Assembly (NCBI RefSeq): GCF_905171775.1
Contig: NC_053494.1
Coordinates: forward strand, 127,069,824-127,133,823
DNA: 64,000 bases
DNA from: Rana temporaria
Taxonomy: Eukaryota; Chordata; Amphibia; Anura; Ranidae
Direction of reading: 5' to 3'
Positions 1 to 11,427 of the stretch are shown piece by piece (position 1 is the first letter of the stretch; each line of letters opens with the position of its first letter). The notes beneath the pieces are model-generated. The model saw nothing but the letters and a program-made list of their open reading frames with translations, was not told the DNA's origin and made no database searches. A program made the translations under genes and the position numbers.

Positions 1-409
1 AGTGTGATCAGAACTGTATACTGATCTAGTTGTGTGTTCACTTGTAGTTCCACCGAACTAAGCCATTCAAACAAAGTCATCTAACCGAACTAAGTTATCG
101 AACTAAGTTACATCCATCCATCCACTCTAACAAGCTAACTGCACCAAACTCATTACCGAACTAACAAACCCTGCAAACCAAGTTGCAAACCACAGTTATA
201 CCTTTCAGAGAAATCCGAGAATGCTTTGATAACTTACAGAGAGAGAGAGAGAGAGTATAAATACTGAAGAAAGAAATATATCCACCATTTTATGTTGAAT
301 GACAAGATTGAATATTTGAACCGCAATTTTGTGATACTTATTCAACACGTGTTTGTACATGGACTGTCTGCTATGAAGAAAAGTGAAGTTAATAAAGAAG
401 TTATTTAAG

Positions 410-572
410 CAAACCTTACTGCTGCCATAGAACGGCAAATAAAAAGACGCCAATTTTGTTTGGGAGCCACGTCGCACGACCGCGCAATTGTCCGTTAAAG
501 CGACGCAGTCCCGAACTGTAAAAACCCCTTGGGTCTTTAGGCAGCATTTTGGTCCGGGGCTTAAGTGGTTAA
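410..572. repeat. piggyBac-type terminal fragment ending in TTAA
   Basis: The stretch runs into CTTAAGTGGTTAA, an end also seen near 5546-5557 and as AAGTGGTTAA at 13499-13508. It also contains 'gggagccacg', close to the start of the 4690-5557 element. I read it as one end of a TTAA-target transposon family with the rest missing. Bases 1-409 hold no recognisable gene, only a short GA run near 238-255. Confidence 0.4.
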
Positions 573-600
573 TAACGCTATTTAAATATGTGTTGTTTAA

Positions 601-1967
601 TAGTGTTGAGCGGAATACGCCATATTTGATTTCGCGATATATCACGAATATATAGACGAATATTCGTGAAATATTCGTTAAAATCGAATATTCGTGATAT
701 TTTATAAAAAAAAAAATTTGGCGAAATTTCGCTAATGCGAATGCGAAATTGATTGCGAAATTCTCGTCCGCGCATGCGCGCTAAGAACACGCGAGAACGG
801 AGATCATTTCCTGGATCTTTGCCAGTCGATTTTCGGATCGCTATTTTGTGCTGCCCAGCGAAGCGAAGATGGTGGGGAGTAACTTTTCATCCAGTGAGGA
901 AAAACTGCTGATTAGTGTAAGTAATTTCACCACTGTTATTTCATTATCTTTAACTGCATTTTAGACTAGTTTAAAAGTTAGGATATAAGATCAGATATTA
1001 GTATTTCCCAAACAGTGTGTCTCCAGCTGTTGCAAAACTACAACTCCCAGCATGCCTGGACAGCTTGCTGATGTGTGGGGGGGGGGGTAAACATTATTGG
1101 GGGGGGAAATGTGAGAAAGGAGTGTTTTTTGTTTTTTTAGCAAGACAGGCACGCAGACAAAGACGCAGACAAAGACGTAGACAGCTACTAAACTAGAATA
1201 AAACTACTACACCTAAAACTTTTTTTTTTTTTTTTTACACGGACAAAGACGTAGACTAGGACACGGTCAGCTACTAAACAGGAACTAAAATACTACAGCT
1301 AAAACTATAAACTAATATGCACTAAACACTAACTCTACTTACACAAACGTATATGACTAAACTAAAGCAAATTTTTTTTTTTTTTTTTATACACAAAACA
1401 CAGAGACTAAACACACACTAAACTAAGCTACCTTAAAGAGATGTACACTTACACTAACTACACAGAAATATATCTAACACTAAGCTACACTAACCTGGAC
1501 AAAACAACACAAATCTGAGCTTTTAGAAAAGCTGTTGGGTCTTTTGCTTTGAAAAAAGCAGTTGGTTATAGAAGCAGGAAACTCAGAACTGAAAGCACTA
1601 TAGGAAGCACAATGCTCTAAGCTCTAAGATCGCAATACACTGGAAAAACGCACAGAAATACTCCACTCTCTCTAGCCACCTTGTGAATCTGCACTGAAAT
1701 ACTGCTGGGAGTGATCTTATATACTGGTCGTGCAGGCAGGTTCCTATTGGTTGCTATGGAGGTTGCTAACCTCTGACAACTGTGGTAGGAGAACTCTGCT
1801 TTTAGACGTCGATGGAGATCACTAGGATGTGATCTGTTTTAAAAATAAATTTGAAAAAATACGAATATTCGTAATAGCGAATTTTGACTGCGATATTCGA
1901 GTTATTCGCGAATATATGCAATATTCGTAACGAATATTCGCAATACGAATATTCTTGAGCAACACTA
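601..1967. mobile_element. hAT DNA transposon with 8-bp TSD
   Basis: The element starts TAGTGTTG and ends CAACACTA. It is flanked on both sides by the same 8-bp duplication TTGTTTAA (593-600 and 1968-1975). An 8-bp duplication plus short TIRs is the hAT signature. The subterminal 100 bp at each end is packed with GAATATTC-type palindromes. No transposase is recognisable inside. A short candidate first exon lies at 869-916, and the rest is A/T- and GACAAAGACG-rich noncoding sequence. Probably non-autonomous. Confidence 0.8.
869..916 (+). CDS. candidate first coding exon inside the hAT element
   Basis: An ATG at 869 opens 16 codons (MVGSNFSSSEEKLLIS) running directly into a consensus donor GTAAGT at 917. 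Upstream DNA is GC-rich and promoter-like (GCGCATGCGCGC near 772). The peptide resembles the start of a SANT/MADF-type DNA-binding domain ('SSSEEKLLI'), as found in proteins encoded by some DNA transposons. No second exon was found, so this may be the remnant of a captured or deleted accessory gene. Function unproven. Confidence 0.3.
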
Positions 1968-1975
1968 TTGTTTAA

Positions 1976-2395
1976 CTCACTCAGTAAATGTATTAGAATA
2001 CGAGACTATTTAATAGTCCATAAAAATATATGTCCTTTCTTTTTTTGTTTTGCACATTCCTTCAATAGACAGATTTTTTTTAAAAACCTAAACATTTTTT
2101 ATAGGCAACCTTTTAGCCATGGTGCTGGCAAAAATCCTTTTCATCCAACTAAATGTAGTCCTATTAGGCTTTGCCACTAGATGTCATCAACAGCCTATTG
2201 TAACTGTACCTTGCATGATCAGAACATTTATAGCTCTCAAGCTCATACTAGAAAAGATAACAATATAAAATTATATCGTTATTCTTTATTCTAAGAATAA
2301 AATGAAGACATAAAAAAAAAATCACAAGAATTACAATTAGCATAACGGATCTGTGATACCAACTTTTTGTAACTGACATTCACAACTGTAAACAT
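1976..2395. other. no gene seen
   Basis: AT-rich sequence between the hAT target duplication and the LINE tail. No coding or repeat structure was recognised. Confidence 0.5.
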
Positions 2396-2880
2396 TATTA
2401 TTATTATACAGGATTTATAAAGCGCCAACAGTTTGCGCAGCGCTTTACAATGCAGAGGTGGGACAGTATGATTACAATACAGTTCAAAACTGAAGGATTA
2501 GAGGGCCCTGCTCATGGAGCTTACACTTTAAAGTGAGAGGGAGTTGCTACAAAAGGTAATAGTTGTGGAGATGATCTGGTGGAGGTGGCTCGGGTATGGT
2601 TCTTAGGTGAAGGCGTAGGGGTAAAGGGTAGAGGCTGACCGGACATACTGGCCAGCATGGGAGGGGGTAAGGAAGCTAGAGAACAGGAGGTCTTTGGGGG
2701 AGCGAAGAGGATGATTTGGGCGATATCTGCAAATGAGGCTGGTGATGTAGCTGGGGGCGATGTTGTGGATGGCCTTGTATGTTGTGGTTAGTATTTTGAA
2801 TTGTATACGGTGAGGTAGTGGAAGCCAGTGAATGGATTGGCAGAGAGGAGCAGCGGAATGCAAACAAATACAACACATTT
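2396..2880 (-). mobile_element. L2/CR1-like LINE 3' fragment
   Basis: Minus-strand translation of 2603-2870 gives the C-terminal part of an L2/CR1-clade reverse transcriptase ('SIHWLPLPHRIQFKILTTT', then 'YKAIHNIAPSYI'), which matches the family's usual LHWLPV..RI.FK.L...YKALHG.AP.YL pattern. Downstream on the minus strand is a 3' UTR with the L2-like AAAGCGCTGCGCAAACTG and GGCGCTTTATAAAT segments and an ATAATAATAAT tail at 2396-2410. The element is 5'-truncated, which is normal for LINE copies. Confidence 0.75.
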
Positions 2881-3116
2881 ATAAAAAATTTGCTCTATAT
2901 TTGACACATTTGACAAATATTATTGTTATCAGTAAGCTCGATTGACTCAAGTGAAACGCATCAACATATTTTATGTATTGTCTGGCTGAATGATCAATAA
3001 ACATTGTTAAAGGATTTTTGACTGTGTCTGCGGTGTGCCACCATTTCCTGTTTTTCCGATTTTTTCAAATATTTGCCATTTATTCTTAGGGTGAAAAAAC
3101 ATTCACGAACAATACT
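2881..3116. other. no gene seen
   Basis: AT-rich intergenic sequence with no recognisable feature. Confidence 0.5.
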
Positions 3117-3595
3117 TAAAGAGGATGTCTGCTGAAAAAAAATATTAAAAGCCAGCAGCTACAAATACTGCAGCTGCTGATTTTTAATATTAGGACACTT
3201 ACCTGTCCTGGAGTCCAGCGCCGTCCGCAGCAGAGGACGAGCGATCGCTCATCACTCTGCTGCCCCCCCTGCCATCCTTGGTGAGGGAACCAGGAAGTGA
3301 AGCGCTTCACTGCACGGTTCCCTACGGTGCATGCTTGAGTCACGCTACGCCTGACGATTGGCTCCCTCTGTGTACTGGGAGCTGAGTGTTCCCAGAACAC
3401 AACGGGGGGAGGGACGGGAGGTGACGTCATGCCCGCAGTCTGCCCGAGACTGTGTGGCCGGAAGTGGGTGCAAATACCTGTCTTTAGACAGGTATCTGCA
3501 CCCCCCTCCCCCCTGAAAGGTGTCAAATGTGACACCGGAAGGGGGAAGGGTTCCGATCAGCGGGAGTTCCACTTTAGGGTGGAGCTCTGCTTTAA
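3117..3595. mobile_element. TTAA-bounded MITE
   Basis: Bounded by TTAA at 3117-3120 and 3592-3595. The ends are weakly inverted (TTAAAGAGGATG and its counterpart reading TTAAAGCAGAGC from the right). A strong hairpin (GTGGGTGCAAATACCTGTC and its complement) sits near 3465-3507. The TTAA target and absence of coding sequence suggest a piggyBac-like MITE. Confidence 0.6.
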
Positions 3596-3664
3596 CAACT
3601 GTTCTCAAAAAAGAAAAAGTGCCTCATTGGCCCTGCATATTACTGGATACTTTTTAATGTAACA

Positions 3665-3935
3665 TTAACCTGTCAATCAAACCCTATGACACAGGAGTGG
3701 GGACACAGGGGTGGGGCAGAGTTCCGCTGTCTGTGTCAATGAACGCAGCAGAGGGACTCGAGAGCGAGCCCGCACGGGGCACCCAATAAAGGGGAGGAGC
3801 CAGGAGAGCCAGCGGGGCACACCAGAAAAAGAAGGATCAGGGCTGCTTTGTGCAAAATCCTTGCACAGAGCAGGTAAGTATAACATACTTGTTATTTGTT
3901 TATTTTTTTAAATCAAGCCTTTACAAACACTTTAA
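3665..3935 (+). mobile_element. TTAA-bounded MITE, 'GCACAGAGCAGG' family
   Basis: Contains the block TGCACAGAGCAGGTAAGTAT that recurs at 17025-17050 and, inverted, near 15605-15645 and 51485-51535. TTAA sites flank it at 3665 and 3932. The shared GACTCGAGAGCGAGC-type segment also recurs at 16890-16905. No coding capacity. Family membership is seen directly; the superfamily is inferred from TTAA. Confidence 0.55.
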
Positions 3936-4242
3936 AATGAGGTGTCTGTTTATGAAACTGAGATAAGCCATGATAGTGTCTATTACAGCTTATCTCCACT
4001 GTAGAGTGTTTTTGTAGCTATGAGAAGGAGAGATGTTGTTTGCTGTGTGAAGCAACCAGTAACTGCAATGTAAATGGCCAGTTTATTAAGGTGTGATATA
4101 ACCTGATGCACCTGACTGGCCATTTGTGTAAATTATCTCCTTCCAATCTTCTCCACCTCAGAGATTGTAATAGCAGGGGGAGAAGTGAGAAACAGCCATG
4201 ATGTAATGAGGAAGTAAAGGAAATATGTCCTCATATGTACAA

Positions 4243-4267
4243 TATATATATATAGATATATATATAT

Positions 4268-4362
<95 letters not shown>

Positions 4363-4382
4363 GTATATATATCTATATATTA
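4243..4382. repeat. (TA)n microsatellite
   Basis: About 140 bp of nearly uninterrupted TA/ATAG repeats. Apparent reading frames of alternating Ile-Tyr here are artefacts. Confidence 0.95.
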
Positions 4383-4484
4383 TATTTAATCCAGTGGTTT
4401 CCGTTAAACACGTATCAGAGAGAAAATGGGCCCAGGTGCCCATCAAAGCCTGTAGTACATACGGTCTAAAAGAGAGAGTGGCAC

Positions 4485-4632
4485 TAACAGATCTTGAGAG
4501 GTGAATTCACAGTGCATATTTATTTTGATGCTTCGAGTAGGCACAAGCTCTGAGGAAGATGAGCTTGTGCTTCATGGAAACATTGAAAGATCGAAATAAA
4601 ACTCCACTGCACATTCACCTCTCAAGACTCGT
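4485..4632. repeat. inverted repeat, about 35-bp arms
   Basis: TCTTGAGAGGTGAATTCACAG at the left is mirrored by CACATTCACCTCTCAAGA at the right. An inner direct/inverted pair is built on AGCTTGTGC. It looks like a small foldback element; superfamily unknown. Confidence 0.5.
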
Positions 4633-4689
4633 GAGTGCTGCTTTCCTTTTTGGACTATAAGACCCGGATCAATATGCAGGTAAAGGATC

Positions 4690-5557
4690 CTTTTGGGATT
4701 CGGCACTGCGTGGCTCCCAAACAAAATTGGTGTCCTTTTTTCACACAAATAGAGCTTTCTTTTGGTGGTATTTGATCACCTCTGCTGTTTTTTTTTTTTG
4801 CTCTATAAACAAAAATAGAGCGACAATTTTGAAAAAAAAAAACAATATTCTTTACTTTTTGCTATAATAAATATCCCCAAAAAATATATTTATAAAAAAT
4901 GTTTTCCTCAGTTTAGGCCGATATGTATTCTTCTACTTATTTTTGGTAAAAAAATTGCAATAAGCCTATATTGATTGGTTTGCGCAAAAGTTATAGTCCT
5001 TACAAAATAGGGGATAGTTTTATGGCATTTTTATTTTTATTTTTTTCCGTGACTGCGAAATTATGGCGGACACATCGGACACTTTTGACACATTTTTAGG
5101 ACCATTGTAATTTTCACAGCGAAAAGTTCTATAAAAATGCACTGATACTGTGAAAATGACAATGGCAGTGAATAGGTTAACCACTAGGAGGCGCTAAGGG
5201 CTTAAGTGTGCCCTAAGGGAGTGATTCTTACTGTAGGGGGGCGTGGCTAGACGTGTGACGTCACTGATCGTCATTCCCTATAAGAGGGAACAGACGATCA
5301 GTGACACTGCCACAGAGAAGAATGGGGAAGGTGTGTTTACACTCACCTCTCCCCGTTCTTCAGCTCCTGTGACCCGATCACGGGACACGGGTGGTGATCG
5401 GGTCCGCGGGTCCCGCGGGCGTGGTGATGGAGCTTTGGACCGAGTTGCGCGCGACCCATGACTGGGCACTTAAAGGGCAACGTACCTGTACGTGCCTGTG
5501 CCGAGCAGTGCCATTCTGCAGACGTATATCAGCGTTAGGCAGTCCTTAAGTGGTTAA
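4690..5557 (-). mobile_element. piggyBac-type noncoding element ending TTAAGTGGTTAA
   Basis: The block 'AGAAAGCTTTATTTG' / 'GGTATTTGATCACCTCTG' is shared, in the opposite orientation, with the 3' end of the piggyBac copy at 13330-13390 and with 20360-20400. The right boundary is TTAA at 5554-5557; the left boundary is uncertain. A GC-rich promoter-like section occupies 5230-5460. No intact coding region. Confidence 0.5.
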
Positions 5558-6387
5558 ATACATTATTGTGAAAGTCCCTAAATGATGAACATGCAAACTT
5601 TCTCAAATGTTTGCGAAACGCAATTTCGCGGCGGGCCCCATTGACTTTAATGGCAGGCGAACATTAAAAACCTGCAGGTCATATTTGCAGCCTCAAAATA
5701 CTTACTAGCTGTGCACAAATAGTCCCACAACATGGACACTGACCTACCAGAAGTATTAAGCGAAAAAACGGATACAGAAGTAAGTGTTGGCCATCACAGG
5801 CCCCAAAAATTAGCCCACAGGCGTTCACCTGACAGCAAACAACTTTGTATTCTGTGGCTGGTGGTACATTAGGCATTCACCGGATACATAAGTAAGTGTT
5901 GGCAAGTACAGGCCCCAAAATTTAGCCCACAGGTGTTCACCTGACAGCAAGTCTGGTGCATCCTTTGACATAATCGAACGCACCTTGTGCCACTTTCCAC
6001 TTTGGCTCCGGCCTGGTGCTCCTGCCCTACCCCTACCACCCCTGCAGAAGGACCTGCCTCTTCCTTTGCCTGTCATTTTTTAAATGACCCTGTGACAAAA
6101 GTCTCTAGAGAAGCGCAGTATATATGTAATATATGGTATATAACACCCCGCTATGAGTTAGCACTGATTGTAGTGCGAAACGTCAGCTGTATGCCCCAGT
6201 CTTTGCTGTGATGTGTGGTGTTTGAATACTTTTATCAATAAAAGGCAACCGAGAAGGTTTTTTCAGAGTGCGGCTGTCGAAACATTTCTTTCTACAATTG
6301 CTTTGTGCATTGCCGGCACCTGGGTTTCTCTGAGAGGATACGGATTCATCCACATACCTTATTGGAGCGGTGACTATCTTCACCCCG

Positions 6388-7198
6388 CTTCAATCTGTCG
6401 TTTTGGGGGGCCACTGGTTTATCGCACTAGTTATTAAAAAAAATTTCAGTAACTTTTGTCTCTGTATGTAGCTGAGGTAAAGCAGCAAAACAGAAAAAAA
6501 AATTCTGCAGTACCCAAATACACTATTATGAAAGTATATTTATATATAACACCCACTTCAATCTGTTGTTTTGGGGGGCCACTGGTTTATCGAACCAGTT
6601 ATAAAACTTTATTTTTCAGTAAATGTTGTCACTGTGTGTAGCAGAGGTAACGCAGTGAAAGAGGCAACAATTCTGCAGTACCCAAATATACTATTATGAA
6701 AGTATATTTTTATATAACACCCCACTTCAATCTGTCGTTTTGGGGGGCCACTGGTTTATCGCACCAGTTATAAAACTTTTTTTCAGTACATTTTGTTACT
6801 GTGTGTAGCAGAGGTAATGCAGCGAAAGAGGCAACAATTCTGCAGTACCCAAATACACTATTATGAAAGTATATTTTTATATAACACCCCACTTCAATCT
6901 GTCGTTTTGGGGGGCCACTGGTTTATTGCACCAGTTATAAAACTTTTTTTTCAGTAAATTTTGTCACTGTGTGTAGCAGAGGTAACGCAGCGAAAGAGGC
7001 AAAAATTCTGCAGTACCCAAATAAACTATTATGAAAGTATATTTTTATACAACACCCCGCTTCAATCTGTCGTTTTGGGGGGCCACTGGTTTATCACACC
7101 AGTTTTAAAACTTTTTTTCAGTAACGTTTGTCACTGTGTGTAGCAGAGGTAACAAAGCAAAACAGAAAAGAAAATTCTGCAGTACCCAAATACACCAC
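6388..7198. repeat. 168-bp tandem repeat, 5 units
   Basis: The anchor CTTCAATCTGTCGTTTTGG starts at 6388, 6556 (one change), 6725, 6892 and 7060, giving periods of 168, 169, 167 and 168 bp. Each unit carries a GGGGGGCCACTGGTTTATCG block and a TCTGCAGTACCCAAATA block. Confidence 0.9.
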
Positions 7199-7780
7199 CA
7201 GTCACAATGCTGCACAATACAAATCCACTATAATATGCTTTCTATATTAGAAAGTATATTATAAGTGTATTACACCCCTATATACTGCACACCAAACAAT
7301 AGTACACCTATACCAGTCCTTAAAAGGACTTTTGTGGACCTGTTAGCTAACGATTTGTGTCACTACAGCCTGTCCCTGCTCCACACAGCAACCTCTCCCT
7401 ACACTGACAAAACGCAGAATGTTTCACACCTGTTATAAAACTTTTTTCCAGTATTGTTTGTCACTGTGTGTAGCAAGAGATAAAGCAGCAAAACAGAAAA
7501 AAAAATTCTGCAGTGCCCAAATACACCAGTCATAATGCTGCACAGTGCACAATACAAATCCACTATAATATGCTTTCTGTGTTAGAAAGTATATTATAAG
7601 TGTATTACACCCTTATATACTGCACACCAAACAATAGTACACCTATTCCTGTCCTTAAAAGGACTTTTGTGGACCTTTTAGCTAGCAATTTGTTTCAATA
7701 CAGACTGTCCCTGCTCCACACATCAACCTCTCCCTACACTGACAAAAGCAGAATGTAAAATGGCCACCAGGTCAGGTCTA
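7199..7780. repeat. 328-bp direct duplication next to the 168-bp array
   Basis: CAGTCACAATGCTGCAC at 7199 recurs as CAGTCATAATGCTGCAC at 7527. The following block (TAGAAAGTATATTATAAGTG, CCTTAAAAGGACTTTTGTGG) is present in both. Units include part of the 168-bp repeat, so this is a higher-order arrangement. Confidence 0.8.
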
Positions 7781-7989
7781 TTTATAAGGTAGGGGGTATG
7801 TCCATGTGCTGAAATGTCTCAATTGGCTGTCCTGTACCACCTGATGGATGTGTCATGGGTCAAAGTTCTACTCAATGTAAAATTGCGGACAGGTGCGAAT
7901 ATCGCCAGATGTCCGCCTGTTCGGCGAACCGCAAATGAACAAGTTCGCTGCAAAAAGACCTCCGGGCGAACCACCAGGCCATCTCTATA

Positions 7990-9377
7990 GACCAACACAA
8001 AGTGAAACATAATTGTGAAGTGGAAGGAAAATTATAAATGGTTTTCACATATTTTTACATCTTTTTATCTATGCATTTGTATTCAGCCCATCTGAGTCAA
8101 TACTTTGTAGAACCACCTTTCGCTGCAATTACACCTGCAAGTCTTTTTGTGTATGTCTTCACCAGCTTTGCAGATCTAGAGAGTGACATTTTTGCCCATA
8201 TTTTTAGCAAAATAGCGCAAGTCCTGTAAGATTGAATGGAGATTCTAATTTGGATTTAGGTCTGGACTTTGATGGGACCATTCTAACACATGAATATGCT
8301 TTGATCTAAACCATTCCATTGTAGCTCTGGCTGTCTGTTTAGGGTCGTTGCCCTGCTGGAATGTGTACTACTGCCCCAGTCTCAAGTGTTTTGCAGACTC
8401 TTACAGTTTTTTTTACTAAGATTTCCCTCTATTTGGCTCCATCCACCTTCCTATCAACTCTGACTAGCTTTCCTGTCCCTGCTGAAAAAAGCATACCCAC
8501 AACATGATGCTGCCACCGCCATGTTTTACGGTGGGGATAGTGTGTTCAGGTTGATGTGCAGTGTTAGTTTTCAGATGCACTTTTTAGGCCAAAAAGTTCA
8601 ATTTTATTCTCATCTGACCAGAGCACCTTTTTTCACATGTTTGCTGTGTCCCCCACATGGCGTATTGCAAACTGAAACTGAACTGAACTGAACTTCTTAT
8701 GGCATTCTTTCAACAATGGCTTTCTTCTTGCCACTCTTCCATTAAGACCAGATTTGTGGAGTACCCAACTAATAATTGTCCTGTTGACAAATTCTCCCAC
8801 CTGAGATGGGGATCTCTGCAGCTCCTCCAGAGTTACCATGGGCCTCTTGGCTTCTTCTCTAATTATTGCTCTCCTAGCCTGGCCTGTCAGTTTTGGTGGA
8901 TGGCCATGTCTTGGTAGGTTTTCAGTGGTGCCAGACTCTTTCCATTTTTCGGATAATGGTTTGAACTGTGCTCAATGAGATGTTCAAAGCTTGGGATATT
9001 TGTTTATTACCTAACCCTGCTTCAAACTTCTCCACAACTTTATCCCTGACCTGTCTGGTGCCTTCCTTGGCCTTCATGGTGCTGTTTGTTCACTAAGGTT
9101 CTCTAACAAACCTCCTGGGGCTTCACAGAACAGCTGTATTTCTACTGAGATTAAATTACACACAGGTGAACTCTATTTACTAATTAGGTGACTTCTGAAG
9201 GCAGTTGGTTCCACAAGATCTTAGTTAGTGGTATCAGAGTAAAGGGAGCTGAATACAAATGCACGCCACACTTTTCATATATATATTTTTGTAAAGAAAA
9301 TTGAAAACCATATACCATTTTCCTTCCACTTCACATTTATGTGACACCTTATGAATACTTTTTCAAGGCACTGTATA
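7990..9377 (-). mobile_element. Tc1-like transposon, decayed
   Basis: The right end reads, inward on the minus strand, as ACAGTGCCTTGAAAAAGTAT, a common vertebrate Tc1 terminus. A subterminal block TGTGAAGTGGAAGGAAAAT occurs near both ends in inverted orientation (about 8015 and 9320). The left outer terminus is missing, cut where the composite element ends at about 7989. The coding region is described separately. Confidence 0.85.
8097..9077 (-). pseudogene. Tc1 transposase pseudogene
   Basis: The expected start is the ATG read at 9077-9075 on the minus strand; the expected stop is TGA at 8099-8097. That spans 327 codons, close to the roughly 340 aa of intact Tc1 transposases. Only 8633-8839 stays open for long. 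It encodes 'MVTLEELQRSPSQVGEFVN' and 'LHKSGLNGRVARRKPLLKE', the paired helix-turn-helix to linker region of Tc1 transposases, followed by 'FAIRHVGDTANM'. The rest of the DDE domain is recognisable only at DNA level and is broken by frameshifts and small deletions. It cannot encode an active enzyme. Confidence 0.85.
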
Positions 9378-9399
9378 TATACATTTAAACAGAAAAAAC

Positions 9400-10030
9400 T
9401 TAACCTAAATAGGTGTAAGAAAATTGCAGCGCTAATTAATATAATACTAAATAAATAAACAATAACATAAACAACTCAATAACATCACGTGACAAGTGAT
9501 ATAAAGTCCATAAAAAATTTATGAACAAATTCGATGAGAAAATTCCTTATTCTGTGAATCTTCCACCTCACCATCGTGCTGTGATAACTCCCCTCTGAAA
9601 AACACACTCACCATACGGATTTGCCTTTCACTCTCGTGTTAGGCTAAATCACTTGTGTATGATCCCACAAATGGATAAACGAATCTCAGCTGGACCACCG
9701 TGATAATCCCTCAATAATGTACATAATGTACTAAAGAAGTGCTCCAATAGTGTAAAATTGTACCACCAGTTTAATTCAAAATCACAGCAACACTTCATTC
9801 ATTAAACTCACATGTAAAAAATGTAAAATCAGCTTCAAACAAATCACAGCAAACATCGGTGTTTAGTAGGCTCTGTAGTGCTAGGAGGTCACGGCGGACC
9901 TGAGGTGTGTGCTCAGTTGGTATAGGCTCACCACACTCCAGATTCCCGGCTCCCAGTAGCGGCAAGTTGTCTAAACAGCAGCGACGTCTCTAGTCAGTGA
10001 AACTAGTAAAACTGTAGCCACGTTCCCATC
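9400..10030. repeat. unidentified dispersed-repeat-like sequence
   Basis: AT-rich then GC-moderate DNA with no open coding region. It abuts the 5'-truncated piggyBac coding sequence, so it may be an insertion that removed the transposon's left part. No terminal repeats were identified. Confidence 0.25.
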
Positions 10031-10049
10031 TGAACCATCAGGCTTTTCA

Positions 10050-11090
10050 AAATTAGGACCTTACTGAATTATTTTTCTGGAAAATTCCCCAAATTGTATA
10101 CCCCGGACCAACACATATGTGTGGATAAGTCCCTTATTGAATTTAGTGGCAGGTTTCAAATCAAAAAATATATTCCCAGAAAAAGGGCCCTCTATGGTGT
10201 GAAGGTGTAAAAATTAAGCGACCTACTCACAGGCTACACTTATGCCTTCTTAGTGTACGAAGGGAAGGACAGCCAGCTACATCCCCCTAATTGCCCAGAC
10301 TACTTGGGATCAAGTGGGAAAATTGTTTGGGACCTCATATACCCCCTACTGGAAAAAGGCTACCATCTGTACGTAAATAATTTCTACACATCTCTTCCCC
10401 TGTTCCACAACCTTCACCGGAAGCAAACACCAGCATGTGGCACCGTCAGAAAAAATTGGACGGGCTTTCCTCAAAGTCTTGTAAATAAGAAGTTGAGAAG
10501 AGGAGAATCGGCAAGTCTGCGAAAAACAAGGAGATTCTGGCAGTGAAGTGGAGGGACAAAAGGGATGTGTTTATGTTCTCTTCCATCCACAATGATACCA
10601 TCGTTGAAATCCCCAGAAGGAATGGCCCCATCCAAATGCCCACATGCAGCCAGGACTACAATTTGTTCATGGGGGGAGTCGACTTCAATGACCAGATGCT
10701 CGAACCCTACCTTGCCACAAGACGGACATACCATTGGTACAAAAAAGTTGCAATTTATTTTTTTCAATTGCCCATATACAAATCATATATCATATACCTC
10801 AACTCCACCCAAAACCCCAAACGCTTCCTTGGCTACCAGGAGGACCTTATCACTGGCCTTATATTCCCAAACGGCCCACCCAAAAACATCCGATCTGATG
10901 TTCTTAGTCGACTTTCCGAACGTCACTTTCCCGATAAAGTCCCTCCCACAGCAACAGGCCCGTGGACGTCAAAAACATTTTAAGATGTGTACCAGTGGAG
11001 GAGTCAGACGAGACACAGTTTATTATTGTGCTGAATGTCCTTCCCAACCAGCCCTCTGTGTAGTTTACTGTTTTTGTCGTTACCATACTT
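10050..11090 (+). pseudogene. piggyBac transposase pseudogene (copy 1)
   Basis: Recognisable piggyBac (DDE_Tnp_1_7) segments come in order. 'HMCVDKSLIEFSGR' holds the first acidic site. 'YHLYVNNFYTSLPLFHNL' has Asn in place of the usual second Asp of 'TDNFYTS'. 'MKWRDKRDVFMFSS' follows, then 'LFMGGVDFNDQM' with the third-Asp region. A cysteine-rich tail 'MCTSGGVRRDTVYYCAECPS' lies in another frame. The reading frame shifts near 10540 and near 10965, and stops occur upstream of 10250. The N-terminal third is missing. Altogether an inactive fossil, distinct in sequence from the 25.4-kb copy. Confidence 0.85.
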
Positions 11091-11220
11091 TACTAAATTA
11101 TTAGTGAAGTATGGTAAACGTAATTCTCAGTTCCTGCGTTCACACACCTTCACACCCCTTATGCCACTGACTGCTCTGTAACTGACCTAGCTAGTTATTC
11201 GACCACGATTCTGTCTAACG

Positions 11221-11427
11221 ATTCTGTAATACCTCTGCCTGATCTGGAACTGACCCTGGACTGTTATTTGACCATGCTTCTGCCTAATTATTCTGTAATA
11301 TCTCTGCCTGATCTGGAACTGACCCTGGACTGTTATTCAACCATGCTTCTGCCTAACGATTCTGTAATATCTCTGCCTGATCTGGAACTGACCTTGGACT
11401 GTTTGACCATGTTTTTGCCTGCCTCGT
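11221..11427 (+). repeat. 69-bp tandem repeat, 3 units
   Basis: ATTCTGTAAT starts at 11221, 11290 and 11359, a constant 69-bp period (23 codons). Units share CTCTGCCTGATCTGGAACTG. Related CCTGCCTG-rich degenerate repeats continue to about 11860. Confidence 0.85.

Larger units (their letters stand above)
5570..7989. mobile_element. composite element with internal tandem repeats
   Basis: The left part holds GCGAAACGCAATTTCGCG palindromic sequence near 5613. The right end (7880-7989) holds related GTTCGGCGAACCGC and reads out as ATAGAGATGGCCTGG from the right. The two CpG-rich ends bracket a body dominated by tandem repeats. This resembles a non-autonomous hAT-like element, but clean TIRs or TSDs could not be defined, so boundaries are approximate. 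Confidence 0.4.

Noticed and set aside
4231..4446. Ile-Tyr repeat reading frame on the minus strand
   Set aside because: It is a translation of the TA microsatellite; the same applies to 21955-22188 and the Cys-Val frames at 49406-49679.
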